Positions 34,572 through 42,230 of a stretch of DNA of 64,000 bases are shown in pieces. Source of the DNA: Lentzea tibetensis (GTDB lineage: Bacteria; Actinomycetota; Actinomycetes; Mycobacteriales; Pseudonocardiaceae); assembly GCF_007845675.1 (NCBI RefSeq), contig NZ_VOBR01000028.1, positions 62,001-126,000 on the forward strand, given 5' to 3'. Below the pieces are notes generated by a model. The model searched no databases. It was not told the DNA's origin and was given only the letters and a program-made list of their open reading frames with translations. Position 1 is the first letter of the stretch. Each line of letters opens with the position of its first letter. Position numbers and translations under genes: made by a program.

Positions 34572-34701
34572 GGGTGGGGAGGGGCTCGCGGATCACCAGA
34601 GGTGGCCATATTTTCAGGTGGGGGTCAAGACAAAAAGACGTCTTGACCCCCACCTGAAAATATGGCAAGGCTGCGCCTGATCCGCGAGCCCCTCCCCACC
34701 C
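34572..34701 (-). repeat. Cloverleaf palindrome of element A
   Basis: Outer stem 34572-34595 with 34678-34701 (24 bp, perfect). Inside it are two small hairpins, ACC-AGA-GGT (34595-34603) and AGGC-TGC-GCCT (34668-34678), and a 27-bp central stem (34605-34631 with 34640-34666) capped by an 8-nt loop. Read on the minus strand the central stem begins CCATAT and ends GTCAAGAC. Strong enough to act as a terminator for the lectin gene, but its multi-branch form goes beyond a simple terminator. Confidence 0.85.
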
Positions 34702-34813
34702 CGGCCCTTCGGATGCTTGGGATTGTTCGGCTGTCGGTTTGTGCTCGGGGGCCGCGCCCGGTTGGCAGTGCGGGGGTTGGGAGTGCGGCGGGCGCTCTTT
34801 TCTCTTGGTATCT

Positions 34814-34901
34814 GCCGGTTTCGGCGGTGCTCGCTTGGTGCCTGCCGGTTTTGCTGGGCTCTCTTGGTACCCGCCGGTTCGCCCGTGCTCGCTGTGCGAC
34901 C
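34814..34901 (-). repeat. 29-30-bp repeat array in element A, 3 copies
   Basis: Minus-strand unit begins ACCGGC, followed by RGGTACCAAG-type sequence and GAGC. GCCGGT anchors on the plus strand lie at 34814, 34844 and 34873. Confidence 0.75.
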
Positions 34902-35106
34902 GCTGGTTTCGTTGTGTCCGCTCTGCGCGTGCCTGTGTCGTCGTGGTCGCTGGGGTGTGCTGGCTTCGCTTCGCTCGCGGGGTCTGCGCCACACCGCTCT
35001 AGTTGCGTGTTCGCGCGCCCCTGATTCGTGCGGCTGCGTGGCCGGGGATTGTCGGTGCTGGCTGAGAGCATCGATTCGGGGGGTTCTCACACACGGGGGA
35101 CGCCTG

Positions 35107-35144
35107 CGTGAGCGTGGCGGCAACCGATGCCCGCCACGCTCACG
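35107..35144. terminator. Hairpin after the VOC gene at the edge of element A
   Basis: CGTGAGCGTGGCGG (35107-35120) pairs exactly with CCGCCACGCTCACG (35131-35144), loop 10 nt. It lies 16 bp past the stop of the minus-strand VOC gene and partly inside the distal end of element A. Probable terminator; no T-tract. Confidence 0.5.
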
Positions 35145-35159
35145 TGGTTGCGCTGCCGG

Positions 35160-35789
35160 TCACAACGGCAGTTCGGTCCCCGCCTGCTCAGCCACCATGT
35201 ACTCCGCGTACCAGTCGGGCCAGTTCACATCGGCCTCACCGGTGCGCTTCTCGTGCTCGCCGTGCGCGGCCGCCGCGCGGCGCATCGCGTTCGCCAGATC
35301 GCTCGAGGAGCCGTATGTGGTCTCGGCCTCCACGCGTCCGGGGAGGCGCGTCGTGACCTCCTGCAGCAACCACTCGTTGCCGTCGGGGTCGTTGAACACG
35401 GCGCGCGAGCGGTAGGTGCGGCGTTCGGGATCCAGGCCGGGGGCCGGGCCGTCCGGTCCGCTGTGGAAGATCTCGCCCACCTCGACGCCCGCGGCGACGA
35501 TCGCGTCCCTGGCGGCCACGATGTCGGAGACGATCAGGTAGCCCTTGCCGGAACCGGGTGTGGCCGTCGTGAGCGTCGTTCCGAACTGGACTGACGACGC
35601 TGAACCGTGGGGCGTCAACTGGACGACGCCGGGCGGTGTGACGTCCACCCGCCAGCCCAGGCGGCCGTAGAACTCCTTCGCCCGGTCGACGTCCGACACG
35701 GGAATGACCACTACCTCGAGCTTCATGTCGATGTTCTTGACGTCCGCGCCCTCGGCGAGGTCGTTGCTCCGGACTTCCGTGGTGCTCAT
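35160..35789 (-). CDS. VOC-family (glyoxalase/bleomycin-resistance fold) protein with C-terminal extension
   Basis: 209 aa. VOC domain from about 22 to 150: MKLEVVVIPVSDVDRAKEFY, LGWRVDV, VFNDPDGNEWLLQEVTTRLP. A C-terminal tail of about 55 aa (SSSDLANAMRRAAAAHGEHE, then VNWPDWYAEYMVAEQAG) is extra and resembles tails seen on VOC proteins fused to small helical domains. Paralogue of the VOC gene at 38001-38444. Last gene of the segment between the two inverted elements. Confidence 0.82.
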   Translation of the reverse strand: MSTTEVRSNDLAEGADVKNIDMKLEVVVIPVSDVDRAKEFYGRLGWRVDVTPPGVVQLTPHGSASSVQFGTTLTTATPGSGKGYLIVSDIVAARDAIVAAGVEVGEIFHSGPDGPAPGLDPERRTYRSRAVFNDPDGNEWLLQEVTTRLPGRVEAETTYGSSSDLANAMRRAAAAHGEHEKRTGEADVNWPDWYAEYMVAEQAGTELPL

Positions 35790-35808
35790 CTCAGCCTCTC
35801 ATCTGTGT

Positions 35809-36540
35809 TCAGCCGGCGGCGAGCTGTTGCCCGCCGTCGATGTCGTAGGTCGCGCCGGTGAGTGCCGTGTTCGCCATGAGGTGCACGGCGAGTGCGGCGA
35901 CGTCGCTCGCTTCGACGACGCGTCGAATCGGGAGCGTGGCGCGGAGTTGGTCGCGGCGGTGGTCGAGCTGGTCGCCCAGCAGTGCCGCGGACAGCGGGGT
36001 GTCGACGAAACCGGCGGCGATCAGGTTCACCCGGATCGGCGCCAGTTCTAGTGCGAGGTTGGCGGTCATCGCGGGCAGTGCCGCGGTGAGCGCCGACATG
36101 ACCGCCAGGCCCGCCTGCGGACGGCGGGCGTTGGTGCCGCCCACGAACAGCAGCGTGCCCGACGGCCGGACCTTGCCGACCGCGTTGCGCGCGATGTGCA
36201 GCGGTAGCAACAGGTGTTGGTCGACGATGTGCTGCGCCTGCTTGAAGTCGATGTCGGCCAGCGGTGCGTAGTACGGGCCTCCGGCGGTGACCAGCACGTG
36301 GTCGACGGGTGTCGGCAGGTCCGCGAAGAACTCGTCGAGGCGGGCGAAGTCGGTGGCGTCGAAAGCCTTGTGGCTCAACGCGTCCAACTCGCGCGCGGCT
36401 CGCTCGAGGCGGTCGGGATCGCGGCCGGTCAGGATGACGTCGGCTCCTTCCGCGCGAGCCAGCCTGGCCGTGGCGAGGCCGATGCCCGCGCTGCCGCCGA
36501 TCAGGACCACCCTCTGTCCGAGCAGTTGAGGTTCACGCAT
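35809..36540 (-). CDS. SDR-fold protein lacking the YxxxK catalytic pair
   Basis: 243 aa. Cofactor site VVLIGGSAGIGLATARLA and TGRDPDRL indicate NADP-type binding, and the C-terminal GATYDIDGGQQL is a normal SDR ending. The active-site strand reads FVGGTNARRPQAGLAVMSAL: the usual Tyr-x3-Lys is absent (AVMSA instead). Either a binding protein or a divergent reductase. The start overlaps a small upstream reading frame by 8 bp. Confidence 0.8.
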   Translation of the reverse strand: MREPQLLGQRVVLIGGSAGIGLATARLARAEGADVILTGRDPDRLERAARELDALSHKAFDATDFARLDEFFADLPTPVDHVLVTAGGPYYAPLADIDFKQAQHIVDQHLLLPLHIARNAVGKVRPSGTLLFVGGTNARRPQAGLAVMSALTAALPAMTANLALELAPIRVNLIAAGFVDTPLSAALLGDQLDHRRDQLRATLPIRRVVEASDVAALAVHLMANTALTGATYDIDGGQQLAAG

Positions 36541-36634
36541 CGGTTTCTCCTGATGTCTTGCGGGTCAACGCCCGCAGCAGCGACCGGAGCTCACGCCAGG
36601 CGTTCGGCGTCGGGACTTGATCTGGGTAGAACAT
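36533..36634 (-). CDS. 33-aa peptide coupled to the SDR gene
   Basis: ATG at 36634 preceded by GAGAGGAG at a good distance; sequence starts MFYPDQVPTPNAWRELRSLL and is rich in Arg/Leu. It ends within the first codons of the SDR gene, and starts 11 bp after the oxidoreductase stop, so it fills the intercistronic gap exactly. Could be a leader that couples translation, or a functional small protein. Confidence 0.45.
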   Translation of the reverse strand: MFYPDQVPTPNAWRELRSLLRALTRKTSGETDA

Positions 36635-36645
36635 CGCCTCTCCTC

Positions 36646-38004
36646 TCAGGAGGCGGCCCGCACCTGGGTGTCGAGGTCGCGCAGGCCGTGCATGAAGGCC
36701 TCGGAGAACGTCGGGAACGGCTGAATCACGTCGAGCAGCACGGACAGCGGCACCTGGGCGCGGATCGCGACCGTTGCCTGCTGGAGCCATTCGCCAGCCT
36801 CGGGCCCGACGGCGTGCGCGCCGGTGAGCCGTTCGCCGTCGGAGACCAGGGTGAGGAAGCCGGGCCGCTTGTCGTAGTCACGGGTGTAGGTCGCCGTGCG
36901 AGCGACGCCGGACAGCTGAACGGTCGCGGTGAAGCGTCCGTCGGCGGCACCGACGGCGGCCGCCTGCGGTTCGGTGAACACCACGCGCGGGACGGCGTCG
37001 TAGTTGATGGTTCGCTGCTGGCCCAGGATGTTCGCGGCCACCACCCGGCCGTGGTACTCGCCGACGTGGGTCAGGTTCCACTGCCCGGTGACGTCGCCGA
37101 CGGCCCACAACCCCTCGCCCGCGGCCATGCGGTCGTCGACGTGGATGCCGCGCGAGTCGGCCTCGATGCCGACGGTCTCGAGCCCGATCCCGGCAACCCG
37201 CGGACGCCTGCCGGTGGCGACGAGGAGCTTGTCGCCGCGCAGCCGCGTGCCGTCCGGGAAGTCGAGCACGTACTCACCGGCGTCCAGTCCGGCCGAACTG
37301 GCGTGCTGTCCCAGCCGAAGCTCGATCCCGTCCGCACTCAACGCTTCGCCCAGCGCCTCGCCGACCGCGCGGGGTTCGCGGGGCAGCACGTGCTCGGCAC
37401 CGTCCACGAGCGTGACGGTGGCACCGAGACGCGTGAACGCCTGTGCCATCTCAACGCCGGTGGGCCCGGCCCCGAGAACGAGCAGCCGCCGCGGAATCTC
37501 CTCGACACCGGTAGCTTCCCGGTTGGTCCACACCCCAGGCAGGTCACGCAACCCGGGAACCGGCGGAACAACCGGGTCCGACCCGGTGGCGATCACGACG
37601 TGCTCGGCCGAGTAACTCCGCTCGCCCACCGCGACGGTGCGCGGCCCCGCGAGACGACCTTCGCCGCGCAACACCTCGATCCCCGCGTCGCGCGCCCACG
37701 TCTCCTGGCCAGCGTCGGAGTACTTCGAGACCATGAAGTCACGCCAGGCCAGCACAGCGGACGCGTCGACGGGCCCGGTGACCGCTTCACTCGCGCCAGG
37801 CACGGTGCGAGCAGCGGCGACCGCCTCACCAGGACGCAGCAGCGTCTTAGACGGGATGCACGCCCAGTACGAGCACTCGCCCCCGAGCAGCTCCCGTTCC
37901 ACGATCGCGACCCGGAGGCCGCCGGCGGCGATGGCGGCCGCGGTGTGCTCACCGGGCGCGCCACCACCGATGACGATGACGTCGAAGTCAGCCACGATCT
38001 TCAC
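36646..38004 (-). CDS. Pyridine nucleotide-disulfide oxidoreductase (class I, FAD)
   Basis: 452 aa; GTG overlapping the VOC stop. FAD site DVIVIGGGAPGEHTA, redox-active pair GGECSYWACIPSKTLL (Cys-x4-Cys), NAD(P) site VLGAGPTGVEMAQAF, and second FAD motif GLWAVGDVTG. The C-terminal dimer-interface His of lipoamide dehydrogenase/mercuric reductase (HxHPT) is replaced by QPFPT, so a typical thiol-disulfide acid-base pair is missing. Substrate unknown; mercuric or quinone-type reductases are nearest by motif. Confidence 0.83.
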   Translation of the reverse strand: MKIVADFDVIVIGGGAPGEHTAAAIAAGGLRVAIVERELLGGECSYWACIPSKTLLRPGEAVAAARTVPGASEAVTGPVDASAVLAWRDFMVSKYSDAGQETWARDAGIEVLRGEGRLAGPRTVAVGERSYSAEHVVIATGSDPVVPPVPGLRDLPGVWTNREATGVEEIPRRLLVLGAGPTGVEMAQAFTRLGATVTLVDGAEHVLPREPRAVGEALGEALSADGIELRLGQHASSAGLDAGEYVLDFPDGTRLRGDKLLVATGRRPRVAGIGLETVGIEADSRGIHVDDRMAAGEGLWAVGDVTGQWNLTHVGEYHGRVVAANILGQQRTINYDAVPRVVFTEPQAAAVGAADGRFTATVQLSGVARTATYTRDYDKRPGFLTLVSDGERLTGAHAVGPEAGEWLQQATVAIRAQVPLSVLLDVIQPFPTFSEAFMHGLRDLDTQVRAAS

Positions 38005-38444
38005 CGCCCAGGCAGACGCGTGGTGATCTCCTGCAGCACCCAGCCGTTGCCGTCCGGGTCGCTGAAAGAGGCGTACGACGAGTAGCTGCGGCGCTCAGGG
38101 TCCGGCCCCGCGACCCGGCCTTCGGTGCCGGCGCGGTGGAAGATGCCGTTCGCGTCGTGGAAGACCTCGCTGACTTGCACGCCGTGCCCGACGAGCTCGG
38201 CCCTGGCAGCCTCGACGTCGGTGACGACGAGGTGCAGGCCCTGCACGGATCCGGGCACGGCCGAGGTGACCCGGTTGCCGAAGATGATCGACGCCTGCGA
38301 GCCGGGCGGGGTCAACTGCACGACGCGGAAGCCGTCGTCACCAACGAAATCAGCGTCCAGCCGCCATCCCAGCGTCTTGTAGAAGTGCTCGGCCCGGTCG
38401 ACGTCGGAGACGGGCAGGACCGCGACCTCGAACTTCATGTCCAT
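38001..38444 (-). CDS. VOC-family (glyoxalase-like) protein
   Basis: 147 aa from the ATG at 38444, with GAAGGAG 8 bp upstream; longer in-frame starts run through non-coding sequence. MKFEVAVLPVSDVDRAEHFY, LGWRLDADF, DPDGNGWVLQEITTRLP. About the usual VOC length and clearly a paralogue of 35160-35789, sharing the TTRLPGR end. First gene of the four-enzyme minus-strand operon. Metal-dependent epimerase, dioxygenase or drug-binding roles are all possible. Confidence 0.85.
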   Translation of the reverse strand: MDMKFEVAVLPVSDVDRAEHFYKTLGWRLDADFVGDDGFRVVQLTPPGSQASIIFGNRVTSAVPGSVQGLHLVVTDVEAARAELVGHGVQVSEVFHDANGIFHRAGTEGRVAGPDPERRSYSSYASFSDPDGNGWVLQEITTRLPGR

Positions 38445-38648
38445 GATCGGAACTCCTTCGCTGCTGTCCTTGTGGCTTGTTCGAGCGCCACATGGCAACA
38501 GTGGTCCTCCGGCCGGTCCCATCGCCCCTGGGAAACACCCTGGCCTCGCACCACCAGGGTGCTGGCACGGGTGCGGGTGTCCCCGGTCGATGCCGGGCGG
38601 GGGGCCACGGAACCCCACCAGGCAACCGCCTGTTGCGCGTGGGATGCA
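38445..38648. promoter_or_regulatory. Promoter region of the VOC operon, with a hairpin
   Basis: 204 bp without a gene. CACCCTGG (38536-38543) and CCAGGGTG (38554-38561) form an 8-bp stem with a 10-nt loop. No convincing -10/-35 pair was identified. Element B begins at its right edge. Confidence 0.35.
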
Positions 38649-38896
38649 GCCACGCTCACGCAGGCGTCCCCGCACGTGAGAACCCCCCGAATCGATGCTC
38701 TCAGCCAGCACCGACAATCCCCGGCCACGCAGCCGCACTCACCCACGAATCAAGGGTGCGGGAACACGCAACTGGTGCGGCGTGGCGCAGACCCCCGCGA
38801 GCGAAGCGAAGCCAGCACACCCCAACGACCACGACGACACAGGCACGCGCAGAGCGGACACAACGAAACCAGCGGTCGCACAGCGAGCACGGGCGC

Positions 38897-39103
38897 ACCG
38901 GCGGGTACCAAGGGAGCTTCGCGAAAACCGGCACGAACCAAGAGAGCCCAGCCAAACCGGCGCGAGCCAAACGAGCACCTACCCAACCGGCAGGTACCAG
39001 GGAGCACCACTCAAACCGGCGGGTACCAAAGGAGCACCACGAAACCGGCGGGAACCAAGCGAGCACCGCCCTAACCGGCAGATACCAAAAGAAAGAGCGC
39101 CCG
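38897..39103 (+). repeat. 29-30-bp repeat array in element B, 7 copies
   Basis: Units begin with ACCGGC at 38897, 38927, 38956, 38986, 39015, 39044 and 39074 (spacings 30, 29, 30, 29, 29, 30). Consensus ACCGGCGGGTACCAAGNGAG plus about ten variable bases ending AA. Spacing that alternates 29/30 breaks any single reading frame. Confidence 0.8.
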
Positions 39104-39191
39104 CCGCACTCCCAACCCCCGCACTGCCCAACGGGCGCGGCCCCACAACAAAACCGGCAGCCGAATAATCCCAAGCATCCGAACGGGCCAG

Positions 39192-39322
39192 GGGTGGGGA
39201 GGTCCTCGCTGATCAGGCAAAGCCTTGCCACATCGACAATGCCCTGTCAAGGCAGCTTTTCCGCCTTGACAGGGCATTGTCGATGTGGCGACCTCTGGTG
39301 ATCAGCGAGACCCTCCCCACCC
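39192..39322 (+). repeat. Cloverleaf palindrome of element B
   Basis: Outer stem 39192-39215 with 39299-39322 (24 bp, 2 mismatches); small hairpins AGGC-AAA-GCCT (39215-39225) and ACC-TCT-GGT (39291-39299); 27-bp perfect central stem (39227-39253 with 39263-39289) and 9-nt loop. The central stem begins CCACAT and ends GTCAAGGC as in element A, but the 12 bp between these differ entirely. Confidence 0.85.
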
Positions 39323-39384
39323 CCCCCCCGCGCTACTGTTCCAAAGCCCCCACAACCGCCCGCACCGCGAAGCAGGACGGTCCG

Positions 39385-42138
39385 ATGCCGAGTCCAGGTC
39401 ACCCCCACCCGCTACTAGGTCGCAAGATCGAGTGCGAAACCCTGGACGCCCTACTGACAGCCGCACGAGCAGGCCACGGCCAGTCGCTAGTACTGCGCGG
39501 CGAGCCAGGAATAGGCAAGACCGCACTACTGGACTACGTGCGAGACCAGGCTTCGGACTACCAGCTGGCACGCGCAACGGGCGTCGAGTCGGAACGCGAA
39601 CTCCCCTACGCAGGACTCCACCAGCTGTGCGCACCGTTCCTCACCCGCCTCCCCCACCTCCCCGCCCCGCAGCGCGACGCACTGGGCACGGCGTTCGGCC
39701 TGTCCGCAGGCGACCCACCGGACCGCTTCCTGGTGGGCCTGGCGGTGTTGACCCTGCTGGCCGAGGTGGCCGACAAGAATCCACTGCTGTGCCTCGTAGA
39801 CGACGCCCAATGGCTGGACAGGGTGTCCGCACAAGCACTCGCGTTCGTCGCACGCCGCCTGCTGGCGGAACGGATCGCACTGGTGCTGGCAGTACGCGAC
39901 GCCAGCGGCGAGCGAGAGCTGACGGGCCTGCCAGAGCTCATTGTCCGCGGCCTCAGCGACCCGGAGGCGCAGGCGCTGCTCGACTCACGACTCAAGGTTC
40001 CGCTGGACGGCCGGGTCCGCGACCGGATGGTCGCCGAGGCGCGCGGCAACCCGCTGGCGCTGCTGGAGCTGCCGTCGACGCGGGTGGACGGGTTCACCCA
40101 GCCCGGTGCGCTGCCGCTGGCCGGACGCATCGAGCAGAGCTTCATCCGCCAGCTGGAACCGCTCCCCGCGGACACCCGGCAACTGCTGCTGACAGCCGCC
40201 GCCGAGCCGCTCGGTGACGCCACCCTGCTGTGGCGCGCGGCCGGGCTGCTCGGGCTCGGCGCCGACCCGGCGGCCGCGGCCGAGGCGACCGGGCTGATCG
40301 AGTTCGGGGCGCGGATCCGGTTCCGGCACCCGCTGGTGCGCTCGGCGGTCTACCGGTCCGCCTCCGCGCGGGAACGGCAGCAGGTGCACCGGACGCTGGC
40401 GGAGGTGACGGATCCGGCTGTCGACCCCGACCGCCGGGCGTGGCACCGCGCGCAGGCCACCACGGTCCCCGACGAGGACGTCGCGGCCGACCTCGAACGC
40501 TCGGCGAGCCGGGCGCAGGCGCGCGGCGGGCTGGTCGCCGCCGCCGAGTTCCTCGAGCAAGCGGCCGTGCACACCCCCGACCCCGCGTGCCGGGCGCAAC
40601 GCGAGCTCGCGGCGGCCAGAGCGAAGCGCGACGCGGGGGCGCTCGACGCGGCACTGCGCCTGCTCGCCGCCGCCGAGGCGGGACCACCCGACCCGATGCG
40701 CACAGCCGAGGTGGAGCACCTGCGCGGCCACATCGCGTTCGACCAGCGGCGCGTCCGCGAGGCGGCTCCGTTGCTGCTCAGCGCGGCACGGCGGCTCTGT
40801 CCACTCGACGCAGACCAGGCGCGCCAGACGCACCTGGAGGCGCTTTCGGCCGCGATCTGGGCGGCCCGTGATGCCGGGCCGGAGATCACGGACGCGGCGC
40901 AGGCCGCACGGGCCGCTCCCCCGGCACGCACCACGCCGCGCGCGGTCGACCTGGTGCTGGACGCGCTCGCCACCAGGCTCACCGAAGGCCACGCGGCCGC
41001 GGCGCCGGTCATGACCCGAGCGCTCGACGCGGTGCGCGCACTCGACGTCGGCGCCGAGGACATCGGCAGGCTGCCGTGGCTGCTCGGCAACCGGGCCGCG
41101 GGCATGATCGCCACCGAGCTGTGGGACTTCGACACCAGGCGCGCGCTCGCCGCGCGGCAGGTCGAGCTCGCCCGTGCCACGGGTGCGCTCGTGCAGCTGC
41201 AGTTCGCGCTGAACTTCCTCGCCGACACCGAACTGCTCGCGGGCGAACTGGTCGCGGCCGAGGCACTGATCGAAGAAGACCGCCTGATCGCCGAGGTGAC
41301 CGGCACCCCGCCGGTCGGGTACGCGGCGCCCCTGCTCGCCGCACTCCGCGGCCGGGAGGCGCAGGCCGTCGAGCTGATCACGACCAGCGCACGCGAGGCG
41401 ACGGCGCGCGGCCAGGGCCGTGTCCTCGTGTTCGCGGACTACGCGAGCGCGATCCTCCACAACGGACTCGGCCGCCACGACGCCGCGCGTGACGCCGCGA
41501 ACAGGGTGTTCTCCCAGGACATCCTGGTGTACCGCGGACTCGTCACCGCCGAACTGGCCGAAGCGGCGTCGCGCACCGGCGACGACGAGCTGCTGGCGGC
41601 CGCGGTCGCGCGGATGTCCTCGTACGCCGAAGCGGCCCCGACCGACTGGGCCCTGGGTCTCGAAGCCCGGCTACGAGCCTTGCAGAGCGACGGCGACGAA
41701 GCGGACGGTCTCCACCGCCAGTCGATCGAACGGCTGGGCCGCACCGGTGTGCGGGTCGAGCTCGCTCGCGGTCACCTGCTGTTCGGCGAGTGGCTGCGCC
41801 GCGAAGGTCACCGCGTCGACGGCCGCGACCACCTCCGCACCGCCCACGAAGCGTTCGAGGCGATGGGGCTGGAGGCGTTCGCCGAACGCGCGCGCCGCGA
41901 GCTGCTCGCCACCGGTGAGACCGCGCGCAAGCGGACGATCGAGGCCGCCGAAGAGCTGACCGCGCAGGAGTTCCAGATCGCCCGGCTCGCCCGTGACGGG
42001 CTCTCGAACCCGGAGATCGGCACCCGGCTGTTCATCAGCCCGCGCACCGTCGAATGGCACCTGCGCAAGATCTTCACCAAGCTCGGCATCAGCTCGCGCA
42101 GGCAGCTGCGCGACACCGCGCTCACCACCGCGTCCTGA
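39385..42138 (+). CDS. Large ATP-binding LuxR regulator (LAL family)
   Basis: 917 aa from the ATG at 39385. AAA ATPase domain near the N-terminus with Walker A GEPGIGKTALLD and Walker B LLCLVDDAQWLD; a long TPR-like helical middle (about 350-840); C-terminal LuxR HTH LTAQEFQIARLARDGLSNPE continuing into IGTRLFISPRTVEWHLRKIF. Typical length for MalT/LAL activators. Element B's palindrome is just upstream and could affect its expression. Target genes unknown. Confidence 0.88.
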   Translation: MPSPGHPHPLLGRKIECETLDALLTAARAGHGQSLVLRGEPGIGKTALLDYVRDQASDYQLARATGVESERELPYAGLHQLCAPFLTRLPHLPAPQRDALGTAFGLSAGDPPDRFLVGLAVLTLLAEVADKNPLLCLVDDAQWLDRVSAQALAFVARRLLAERIALVLAVRDASGERELTGLPELIVRGLSDPEAQALLDSRLKVPLDGRVRDRMVAEARGNPLALLELPSTRVDGFTQPGALPLAGRIEQSFIRQLEPLPADTRQLLLTAAAEPLGDATLLWRAAGLLGLGADPAAAAEATGLIEFGARIRFRHPLVRSAVYRSASARERQQVHRTLAEVTDPAVDPDRRAWHRAQATTVPDEDVAADLERSASRAQARGGLVAAAEFLEQAAVHTPDPACRAQRELAAARAKRDAGALDAALRLLAAAEAGPPDPMRTAEVEHLRGHIAFDQRRVREAAPLLLSAARRLCPLDADQARQTHLEALSAAIWAARDAGPEITDAAQAARAAPPARTTPRAVDLVLDALATRLTEGHAAAAPVMTRALDAVRALDVGAEDIGRLPWLLGNRAAGMIATELWDFDTRRALAARQVELARATGALVQLQFALNFLADTELLAGELVAAEALIEEDRLIAEVTGTPPVGYAAPLLAALRGREAQAVELITTSAREATARGQGRVLVFADYASAILHNGLGRHDAARDAANRVFSQDILVYRGLVTAELAEAASRTGDDELLAAAVARMSSYAEAAPTDWALGLEARLRALQSDGDEADGLHRQSIERLGRTGVRVELARGHLLFGEWLRREGHRVDGRDHLRTAHEAFEAMGLEAFAERARRELLATGETARKRTIEAAEELTAQEFQIARLARDGLSNPEIGTRLFISPRTVEWHLRKIFTKLGISSRRQLRDTALTTAS

Positions 42139-42230
42139 TCGGCGAACATCTCGTCTGAGGGATCACACGACCGGGCGGACCTGCGGCGATTCGTCGTTTC
42201 GCGCCTCGGCGACGCACTAGCGTCCGTCCC

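Larger units (their letters stand above)
34572..35118 (-). repeat. Inverted repeat element A (about 0.55 kb, non-coding)
   Basis: Closely matches element B (38649-39322) in reverse orientation, from a distal end GCCACGCTCACGCAGG to the cloverleaf palindrome. Shared blocks include GAATCGATGCTCTCAGCCAG, CGCGAGCGAAGCGAAGCC and CAATCCCAAGCATCCGAA (minus-strand sense). Contains three copies of a 29-30-bp repeat where B has seven. Reading frames in it are shifted between copies and not conserved, so it is treated as non-coding. Confidence 0.85.
38649..39322 (+). repeat. Inverted repeat element B (about 0.67 kb, non-coding)
   Basis: Reverse-orientation partner of 34572-35118, starting GCCACGCTCACGCAGG and ending in the cloverleaf palindrome. 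Longer than A mainly because its 29-30-bp array has seven units, not three. The pair bounds the 3.5-kb VOC/SDR/oxidoreductase segment (35119-38648). It ends 62 bp before the LAL regulator start. Confidence 0.85.

Noticed and set aside
34264-34680. Reading frames made of a repeating VSAVECQR unit
   Set aside because: They are produced by the 14-bp tandem array (42 bp equals 14 codons) and open in more than one frame; no start or ribosome site.
34614-35123. Possible proteins encoded by elements A and B on either strand
   Set aside because: Frames differ between the two copies because the 29-30-bp units shift phase; composition is Arg/Ser/Pro or Cys/Leu-rich as in non-coding GC-rich DNA.
34572-39322. 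Elements A/B as a retron, CRISPR array or insertion sequence
   Set aside because: No reverse transcriptase, Cas or transposase gene is present; the 29-30-bp units are degenerate and lack spacer/repeat alternation; no target-site duplication could be defined.
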